The notes under the pieces: generated by a model
Database searches by the model: none
What the model was told of the DNA's origin: nothing
Seen by the model: the letters and a program-made list of their open reading frames with translations, nothing else
Program-made: the position numbers and the translations under genes
Assembly: GCA_035772785.1 (NCBI GenBank)
Contig: JAOCPU010000031.1
Coordinates: 310,001-374,000, forward strand
From: Phlebiopsis flavidoalba
Lineage: Eukaryota; Basidiomycota; Agaricomycetes; Polyporales; Phanerochaetaceae
Length of the DNA: 64,000 nucleotides
Direction of reading: 5' to 3'
In this document: positions 57,310 to 64,000 of the stretch, in pieces
Layout of the letters: the number at the start of each line of letters is the position of its first letter
Numbering within the stretch: the stretch's first letter is position 1

Positions 57310-59345
57310 TAGATGGGCCTAAGAGCTTGAGCGTGGTGTACAGTACTAATATCCAAAATCGACACAGGAACGCGCATGGCGAGAAACCGCTGGTACTCGG
57401 CGAGCCAGGGCTTCACACTGGCAGCTTGGGAGCCTGTTTGCGATGGTAATTCGTCTTCTGACTCTGTATCGGAGAGCTCGCGAAGTTTTCGTTCAGGCTT
57501 GGAGCGGGCGCTGCGTTGAACGGAGGGCGGTGAGGCGGTCTTCTCGTCACCATATAGCTTAGCATAGCGCTCGCGGAACTGGTGTACACAATAATTAGAA
57601 CGTCTAGATGACATGGTAGATGGTAAAAGATGTACACAAGAGGCTCCTCGCTGCGCTCTGGCATGATGAATTTTGGGAGGCATCAAATGGCGAATTCTGA
57701 GTGGATATTATGGTTGTACACAAACCTCAAAGCTTGAGCTTCGGAGCTCTGCGCGCTGCGCGCGCGAAATACGTGGAATATGGTGTCACGGATTTTTGTG
57801 CGGAAAGGTCAATGTACCAGGGCCCAGATATCTAGACTAAAAGAGCAGAAAAATATGAGAGGTGGGGGCCCATGAGTTTTGAGCATGTGGTGCATGATGT
57901 CGGCATCAGTTCACGCTGGATGCTCTGAGTCTATTGAGAGATGTTAGGCACTAGGATGGTGGAACAGCCTGACAGCGTGAAGACTGGCAAATGGCAGAGA
58001 AGACCTACACAAAAATCCTCAGCTTTATACGGGGTCCCGGAAGGGGCGAGGGGGCAGTGTTGACCAGAACAATAGAAGCAAAAAAAAAAGATGGGACGGG
58101 ACGAGCAGAGCATGAATCAAACAACACGAATACACAATAAGAAATGAGAGAAGAAATGGTGTCAGGGCCACAACACAACGTGATTGAATTAAGGGCAAAA
58201 CACCCTAGTAACAAACATTGAACGAGGTCAACCGTCAAAGCAATGGAAGCAGATCACGCTATGACCCACAGTGCACTATGGCCTGGGGACTCAATCGGGG
58301 TCAAGGCACACGTACATATAGGACAATTAGGGTGAGGGGGAAGGTAAGAAAAAACTGCGTGAATACAAACCGAATACTGATGTACGAGGAACATGGGAAA
58401 TATATAGAGTATACAACACGTTCTATCAGATCACTAGCTTCGGCTTGCAGGCTCTTGTCCCAATTGTCCCGGAAGTGGGCACCCTTCTCCTTCGGGTCAA
58501 GGTCTAGGAAAGCGTGAAGGTAAATAACTTGTCCGGTCCGCATATGCGTGCATGACCATCACGTACGTTGATGACCACCGGACCTTCATGTCAAGCAAGA
58601 GTTGACGTGGGCTTTGACACGTTCTGCTGTGGCTGGAGTCTGGACCGTCCGATAAATTTCCTTCCATTTCGCTGATGAACGCTCCTGTAGTAGAGTCAAT
58701 AGGGTTATCATAGAGGTTAGGAGAATACAGCGTACCTTGACACAGATGGCGCGAATGAGTCCCACCTCGTCGCGTGGAATGGAGCTGTTCGCGCTGTTGG
58801 TGCTCGGAATGTGGGACTCAGGGTTTTGAGGATCATAGTGCGGGGACTTTGAGTACGCTTGTATGAATTCCTGGGTTCCCAAGTTGATTACATGTGCGTT
58901 GCAGCTGGAAAGGACTCGTGAGAAGACGCAGGTTTAGAGGAGTAGATGACATACTTTATTCTGTGCTTTACCGGGTCAAAGATGAGACCAGTTTAGGCTC
59001 GAATCTGCTTTGCAAACTCGCGTAGCATAGTGCCATTGTTCTTCGCATTATCGCAGGTCACGTATCCGATCTAAGGACAGTAATTAGTTCAAGAACAATC
59101 ATATCAAAATGCAACACACTCGTCCTGGGATTCCCAGCCTATCAACCATCTTAAAGAGGGCTTGGCCAAGCCGCTGTCCGTTGTGGGCATTGTTGAGGGC
59201 GCGTGAATCCTCCGAGCGTGCCACAGAGATCCCACTGGCAAGGCAAGCCGGGCCGTAAGCCCTATGTGGGCCGTTACCAAAGCCCGGCTCGGCTCGGCTC
59301 ACTAGGGCTCGGCTTGGCCGGCCTGACGGCTTCGAGCCGGGCATG
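57310..59345 (-). mobile_element. hAT-type transposase, degraded
   Basis: Minus-strand pieces in order: NGQRLGQALFKMVDRLGIPG (59170), then after an acceptor IGYVTCDNAKNNGTMLREFA (about 59070; the CDNAxNN motif holds the first catalytic Asp of hAT enzymes), CNAHVINLGTQEFIQAYSKS (58900), DEVGLIRAICVK, intron (gtacgctg to actacag, about 58685-58735), ERSSAKWKEIYRTVQTP, MKVRWSSTYVM (58590), then directly YLHAFLDLDPKEKGAHFRDN (58520), and finally ERYAKLYGDEK, KLRELSDTESEDELPSQ, KPWLAEYQRFLAM (57560-57370), the hATC dimerisation end. About 150 residues between STYVM and the LDP segment are deleted; 57700-58380 is foreign or intronic; a stop (taa) follows AKQIRA. Non-functional. N-terminal BED finger not found. 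Confidence 0.78.
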
Positions 59346-59365
59346 CCACACCACTAGTTACACTT
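59215..59365. repeat. GGCTCGGC-rich sequence, possible hAT terminus
   Basis: Stacked variants of ggctcggc and ccggccgg occur here (cggctcggctcggctc, ggcttggccggcct, gagccgggcatgcc). On the minus strand the outer end reads tagtggtgtggcatgcccgg, resembling terminal sequences of basidiomycete hAT elements from memory. It replaces the expected N-terminal part of the transposase. Confidence 0.45.
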
Positions 59366-60053
59366 GTACAGATAGACTGCCTTGGGGCAAGAGTTGAATA
59401 GCATTTTGTCAGGTTGAGGTAGTACACTGTAAAAGCAAGCGACAGGCAGAGGAGAATCACTGGATCAGCAGAAATTTTTTGCCAACTGAGTATCATCAAC
59501 ATGAACCACGGAGGCGACAATTGAAATACACAACCGTCCATTGTTTGACCAATGACGAATCCAAGGCTGCAGAGCTCAGGCCGGAATCGCTGGTCTAAAG
59601 CTTGACCAAAAGAGCATGATGTGGGAGAGTTTTACAACGAAGAGCTCGGAGGCAAACTACAATATATCAATTTCACTACGTGCAGGCGGTGTAGAAGATT
59701 GAACTAGATTGTTGAAAGGCCTAGGTCCAATAACGATGTGCGGAGCGCAACTGTGTTCGGAGCAGGTTCATAATGTCCACGGTTGTCTTGTGGGGGCAAG
59801 GAGACAACCAGGACACATCGCAAAAGCAGAGAGCCAAGGCAGAGTGGAAAGGATGAGCATTGACATGGACATTTGGCTGCCGGCGCCAAAGGATCGAAGG
59901 CGTCACATGGCCGTGGGAGAGCGGAAGTATGCGACGTTACGACCCAGCGTCTAGGGACGCATCTGCTCAAAAGCAAACGATTCTGGCGGGGAATCGCAAA
60001 ACCTCCACCATTCACGACAACGACCGCGACGACGGCCAGGCTCTACCGTCGTG
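59366..60053. other. Spacer, possible transposase N-terminal relics
   Basis: No gene supported. Minus-strand frames near 59300-59540 are open but without a clear hAT N-terminal pattern. Confidence 0.3.
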
Positions 60054-60892
60054 ATGCGCCCGCTCACGCTGCCCGCGTCCGCGCTGACCAACTCCGAGGT
60101 CCACCTCTACACCTCTGCGCTGCTCAAGCTCGCCGGCGAAAACACCGTTTCGCAGCCCATCGGACGACTCTCGTACTATGCGTCGCTTGTCGTGAGCGCA
60201 CGGAGGCCCGCGCCTGGATTTATGGCCGCTACCTACCGACGGCGTGGGGCGCGCCCTCGCCGGCGCAGGTTGAGTCAGTCCTACGGCTCTTTCTGCCCCG
60301 CCCTTGCGCCTACGGACACGCTCAGCGGCGGCCAATTCTTTGCGGCGATGAGGCTGATGACGCATTTGAAGCATGGGAAAACCGCTCGACGAGAGCCTCG
60401 TCTTTGTCCCGGGTGAAGAGAGTCAAGAGACCTTAGCTCCACTAGGCCGCAAACATGGTGCGTGGCCTTTACGACTGGCATCGGGTATACCTCACCCTAA
60501 GATCTTTTTCTACTTCCAAGACGTGGTTCAGCGGGTACTCCAGCGCGGGCCACCGTCTAAAGCAGACTGCTCCATCTGCGCAAACGTTCCATACAGAAGC
60601 CCTCAGTTCCCGACGCCGTGTATAACTGGCGTCCGTTTTATCTAGCCCCCCCCCCTATCGGCATTTACTTTCCCGCTTTCGTGATTATAGTTCACATCGA
60701 GACATGGCCAGAGATGCCATAGACATCAAATCGACTTTCACACCAGAGGAGCTTAATCACGCAATGAACATCGTATTAACCTCGCTCGCATTTTACGATA
60801 CCGAACAAGCTCGCCAACAAGCGCTCAGCCCATGGTTCACCGCTGCGGGTTTCCCTACTTTTCTCCAAGAGGCTGTCCCTGAGCTTGAATAA
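60003..60892 (+). repeat. Tandem duplication copy 1 (EF-hand-like gene plus kinase start)
   Basis: Matches 63160-64000: cgacaacgac, tcgtgatgcgc, gcgctgaccaactccgaggt followed by ccacctctacacctctg, cggccaattctttgcggcga, catgggaa, gccgcaaacatggtgcgt, agcgcgggcc, gacgccgtgtataa and gacatggc(c/t)agaga. Spacing between the two gene starts is 650 bases here and 639 in copy 2. Confidence 0.92.
60054..60420 (+). pseudogene. EF-hand-like protein, copy 1
   Basis: The ATG at 60054 gives MRPLTLPASALTNSEVHLYT, then SALLKLAGENTVS. After a frame change the sequence continues with SYYASLVVSARRPAPGF; SPAQVESVLRLF is in a third frame, then TLSGGQFFAAMRLMTHLKHG in the first. The arrangement of a helix, L..QV..VL.LF and T(L)SGGQFFAAMRL resembles an EF-hand or EH-type helix-loop-helix pair, although the calcium loop is not typical. 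The distal part reads LDESLVFV. No close family can be named. It stands directly before a kinase gene, and the same pair is repeated at 63213, so the two are inherited together. Confidence 0.5.
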
Positions 60893-61985
60893 CTCCCCTA
60901 ACCCAACCATCAAACCCGACGGTGCTATCAATATACCTCTTCCGACGGAAAATTGTAAAGCTAAAATCCTGCTTGCAATCGTTGAAGTCAAAAACGAAAT
61001 TGGCCAGGGTGGAAGCGATCCTCTTACGCAAGCAGAGTGTTGCTATAAAGCCTTGTACGCTTCAAACAGAGGCACGTCCTACAAAGTCATGTCTAACAAA
61101 GCTCTACCGCCCTGCTAATTTTTATCGCAGAACACTGGCTTACGGGGTGTATCGTGCTGCCCTTCACTCCTCGTTGGGATAGTCGGCCATTGCATCACAG
61201 TCAGCGGTGCTGTCTTCCCCTCCTTGCTGATGTCCCAAGCGCTAGCCAACTTCTCACTTGTCCCACTTCCGACTGAGTCGGGATGTGGAGAAGCTGCGCT
61301 CCGTGTAGCACAGTTTTGCCGTGCGATGAAACGCTGCATCGACAGTCTCAGGGACCACTACGACTGCTTGATGATCCCTTTGGATTCCCCTCCATCATCG
61401 CAATTTCAGGCAAAGAAGTCCGCGCAGCTCACGGGCTCCGAGACCACTATCTGGCCCCTCCCTGACGATACTACCAAAATCGCGACCCAGCCAGCTCGGA
61501 TGGGGCAGAGTGGAAGCTAGAATACATAAAAGACTATCTGGTCCCCGAAGATTTCAACAAGGCTGTATTCCTGGCGATCCTGGTGATTGACGCGACAACC
61601 ACAACCACAGACAGTCGTTGTCAAATTTACATCCACCTACTGCTCTGAAGCCCATCGGCTGCTGGCAGCTATGTCCCGCCGCTCGCGCCCAAGTTACACT
61701 ATTGCCATGAAACTTGACGTCGTCAGTGGACTCTATGTAGTCGTCATGGACTACGTGGAGTCTGCGCCCGAGCAGCAGTGGACACCGGCACATACACAAA
61801 TACTACGTGAAGCGGCATCGCGGCTACATACAAATGGCTATGTTCACGGCGACCTTCGCAAGCCGAATATAGTCCTTGATAGCGAGAAGAGCCTGAAAGT
61901 CATTGACTTTGACTGGAGTGGGAAAGTAGGCGAAGTATGGTATCCTATCGATATCAACCTTGATCCCAAGATAAGGTGGTCATAA
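60704..61985 (+). pseudogene. Basidiomycete-type protein kinase, frame-broken, copy 1
   Basis: From the ATG at 60704: MARDAIDIKSTFTPEELNHA, MNIVLTSLAFYDTEQARQQA, SPWFTAAGFPTFLQEAVPEL; in the next frames INIPLPTENCKAKILLAIVE, VKNEIGQGGSDPLTQAECCY. A Trp-containing segment expected near 61130-61200 is scrambled. VARFCRAMKRCIDSLRDHYD spans a frame change near 61310. The C-terminal lobe is open at 61587-61985: QPQTVVVKFTSTYCSEAHRL, GLYVVVMDYVES, GYVHGDLRKPNIVLD, LKVIDFDWSGKVGEVWYPID. The HGDLRKPN catalytic loop has its Asp; DFD stands in place of DFG, which is usual for this fungal kinase group as I recall it. The layout (VKNEIG.GGSDP front, kinase back) is typical of large basidiomycete kinase families of unknown role. 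At least five frame changes. Confidence 0.7.
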
Positions 61986-62233
61986 GGATGTCAAGCGATG
62001 GTGTTGCAATTGAGATGGCTCATGATTTACATTTTGTGGATAGTTCGCTCGTGTAAAATAGTGATACTTATACGGAGAATACGCCCTCTTGGCATTCCTA
62101 GCGCGGTCTGCTTGACGTGACTGTGTACATGACACAAAGGAAGAGAGATTATGGGGGCAGGATGACATCAATGCTGACATATGGTGGAACGTCCGTAAGT
62201 CGCGACGCACGATGGAGGCTGCAGAACTGCGCA
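61986..62233. other. Spacer after kinase copy 1
   Basis: No gene supported. Confidence 0.4.
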
Positions 62234-63081
62234 CTATAGAACGAAATCTAGCTTGGTACAAATCGTGAGGGAAAACACTTGATTTTGCCACTCGGCTATA
62301 TGCTTTATGCTTTGCGACCGCTCGGGCTCGTGCCAGCCCATAGTAATGAAGGCGTGCGACGCATCTGGTACCTCTAAAGGTACGTGAGCTTCTCCTCTCC
62401 TATACTTATCGTCAAGCATTCGCTCCCTCTGAGTCCCTCAACGTCCGAATCTGGTCCAAAAGACATTCCCCGCCTCCCCAGGGTGTTGACGAGGTAGTTG
62501 TAACCAGCGAGGTGCATCCACGAGTGGTGTAGGGAAGAGTGGCTCTGAGGTGTGAGAGGTGGCCTCGACAGCATTAGTCTGTAGTCGGTCAGGAAGGCAC
62601 GAAGCACTTGCATGTAATACACAATCTTCATCTCCCTGCACTAGCCGGTCCGCTGCCGGCATTCTGCTTCTCGTTCTTATACTGCATGCATCTGCGGAGG
62701 CAAATGCATTCGATTCTATTGACGCGGCAGACTCTTCGATCTCTTCGACAAGCAAGTGAAGCGTGAGGTCTTGGTGAGGTCGACCCAATACCCAGCCAGC
62801 GAGCCCTGCTTTGCCTGTATCTATCATAAAAATCTCACAGATTGATACAGTTTGTACACATCTGGGAAGCAATCACAGGCAGCTAATAAGAGCTCTTTAA
62901 CATGTGCTCCCGCGGATTCGACCCCAGCGAGCTCGACAACAAGCGAGACATTGAAGTGGAAACGGGACATGTGGCGAAGCGGAACTACGGGGCGCCTTCC
63001 ATATTGGGACGGCTGTGCGCGGCAGCGTGCGGGTGTAATAGGGTTCTGTCGGGACGTGGCGGCGCGCAGTGTCGCTGACAT
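62234..63081 (-). CDS. Hypothetical minus-strand gene, possible hydrolase remnant
   Basis: Minus-strand blocks that look like exons: FNVSLVVELAGVESAGAHVK, then ELLLAACDCFPDVYKLYQ (about 62960-62840), IDTGKAGLAGWVLGRPHQDL, then TLHLLVEEIEESAAS (about 62820-62710), LAGYNYLVNTLGRRGMSFGP (about 62510) and EAHVPLEVPDASHAFITMGW near the end (about 62390-62330). The last block, with a His after a V-D-A-S pattern, recalls the C-terminal part of alpha/beta hydrolases, but no GxSxG motif was found and the identification is weak. Frame changes or short introns separate the blocks. It lies between the two copies of the duplicated EF-hand/kinase pair. Confidence 0.25.
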
Positions 63082-63212
63082 ATTGGCCCTGCTGTATCCT
63101 TTCCTCTATCTTTCTTTTTCTCACTCACGACCTATTTCACGCACGACTACAAATTCCAAGACTTTTACCACTCACGACAAACGACAACGACAACGACCCC
63201 TCCACCGTCGTG

Positions 63213-63650
63213 ATGCGCTCCGCTCACGCTGCACGCGTCCGCGCTGACCAACTCCGAGGTCCACCTCTACACCTCTGAGCTGCTCGACCTCGCCGGCGAA
63301 GACACCGTCTCGCACCCATCGGACGACTCGTACTATGCGTCGCTTGTCGTGCGCGCACGCGAGGCCCGCTCCTGGATTCGCGGCACGCTACACCGCCGGC
63401 GCGGGCGCGCTCTCGCCGGCGCAGGTCGACGCCGTCCTGCGGCTCTTCTGCCCCCCGCCCTTGCGCCTACGGACACGCCTCAGCGGCGGCCAATTCTTTG
63501 CGGCGATGAGGCTGATGACGCATTTGAGGCATGGGAAGCCGCTCGACAGGAGTCTCGTCCTTTGTCCAGGTCCGTCAAGAGACCTTAGCTCCATTGGGGC
63601 CGCAAACATGGTGCGTTGTTTTCTACGCTATGGCATCATGTAAACTTCAC
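63213..63650 (+). pseudogene. EF-hand-like protein, copy 2
   Basis: From the ATG at 63213 a frame change follows almost at once (an extra base after atgcgctc). ALTNSEVHLYTSELLDLAGE, then DTVSH, DDSYYASLVVRAREARSWIR, AGAGALSPAQVDAVLRLFCP and TLSGGQFFAAMRLMTHLRHG appear in separate frames. The copy keeps the acidic residues LDLAGED that copy 1 has changed, and a better AGAGALSPAQVDAVL segment, so the two copies decayed or were misread independently. The last part is LDRSLVL. Role unknown. Confidence 0.52.
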
Positions 63651-63851
63651 CTAAGATCTTTTCCACTCTCAAGACGCAGTTCAGCGAGTACAGCCAGCGC
63701 GGGCCGCCGTCCGAAGCAGCTACTCCATCCGCGCAACGTTCTATACAAGACCTATCGTCTCCCGACGCCGTGTATAATTGGGCGTCCGGGAAACCTAGCA
63801 CCCCCTCCTATCGAGCTTTACTTTCCAGCTTTCGTGGAATTCACTCGAGAC

Positions 63852-64000
63852 ATGGCTAGAGACGCCAAGGACATAAAAGGGGACTTCACGCCCGAGGAGC
63901 TGAACAACGCAATGAACGTCGTGATGGCCTCGCTCGCGTTTTTACGATACTGAACAAGCTCGCCAGCAAAGCGCTCAGTCCATGGTTCACTGCTGCGGGA
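63852..64000 (+). CDS. Kinase copy 2, 5' part only (window edge)
   Basis: The open frame around the ATG at 63852 reads FPAFVEFTRDMARDAKDIKG, DFTPEELNNAMNVVMASLAF, then LRY with a frame change in a T-run (tttttacgat) where copy 1 has FYDTEQARQQA. It is the front of a second kinase gene of the same family. In this copy the frame is open upstream through 63531, so the real start may lie before 63852. Confidence 0.55.

Larger units (their letters stand above)
63160..64000 (+). repeat. Tandem duplication copy 2, cut by the window edge
   Basis: Homologous to 60003-60892 along its full visible length, about 3.16 kb to the right. The copy continues beyond the window. Confidence 0.92.

Noticed and set aside
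61986..63081. Alpha/beta hydrolase gene on the minus strand
   Set aside because: The HAF segment is suggestive but no nucleophile elbow (GxSxG) was found, so it was listed only as hypothetical.

Overview
The window looks like nuclear DNA of a basidiomycete fungus, most likely an agaricomycete. This rests on short GT-AG introns (about 45-70 bases), on families typical of that group (BTB and F-box/LRR proteins, a G1/eqolisin-type peptidase, a basidiomycete-type kinase, a hAT transposase), and on a tandem family of single-pass membrane proteins. Almost every recognisable gene is broken by one- or two-base frame changes or an occasional stop, so most loci can be identified only by following the protein across frames. 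The same pattern occurs in an Atg14/UVRAG-type gene with good splice sites and conserved blocks. Either the consensus sequence carries indel errors or the region is full of pseudogenes; the sequence alone does not decide.

Left part (1-25.4 kb): a broken BTB gene, a weak F-box-like remnant, a minus-strand F-box/LRR gene, a small secreted-protein remnant with a TATA box, the Atg14/UVRAG-type gene (minus), a second BTB copy, two clusters of a GGGCGAA motif (one forming a small foldback), an unidentified minus-strand gene, a long gene-poor stretch (15.7-19.5 kb), an RNase H remnant of a retroelement, an unidentified minus-strand gene and a plus-strand F-box/LRR remnant.

Middle part (26.4-54.4 kb): a broken glutamic peptidase gene, then about a dozen plus-strand copies or fragments of one membrane-protein family. 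The shared plan is a short exon with the pattern DDTxPSIxYxGxW..GG..EYN, a short exon TTHG..., a third exon with SVFGT and WLDYxEY motifs, a Ser/Thr-rich stalk, one transmembrane helix (LPAVIVPL type) and a cytoplasmic tail. Two tail types alternate along the array: one ends with a PPPY motif, the other carries YASELALK and STFYSLHTP blocks. Duplicated segments, truncated copies and a 694-base MITE with perfect 26-base inverted repeats lie within it. This array is the most notable feature of the window.

Right part (54.4-64 kb): a small unidentified gene, an apparently intact two-exon gene with weak HMG-box resemblance, a decayed hAT transposase (minus) with GC-rich end-like sequence, and a tandem duplication in which an EF-hand-like gene precedes a kinase gene. 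The second copy runs off the right edge.
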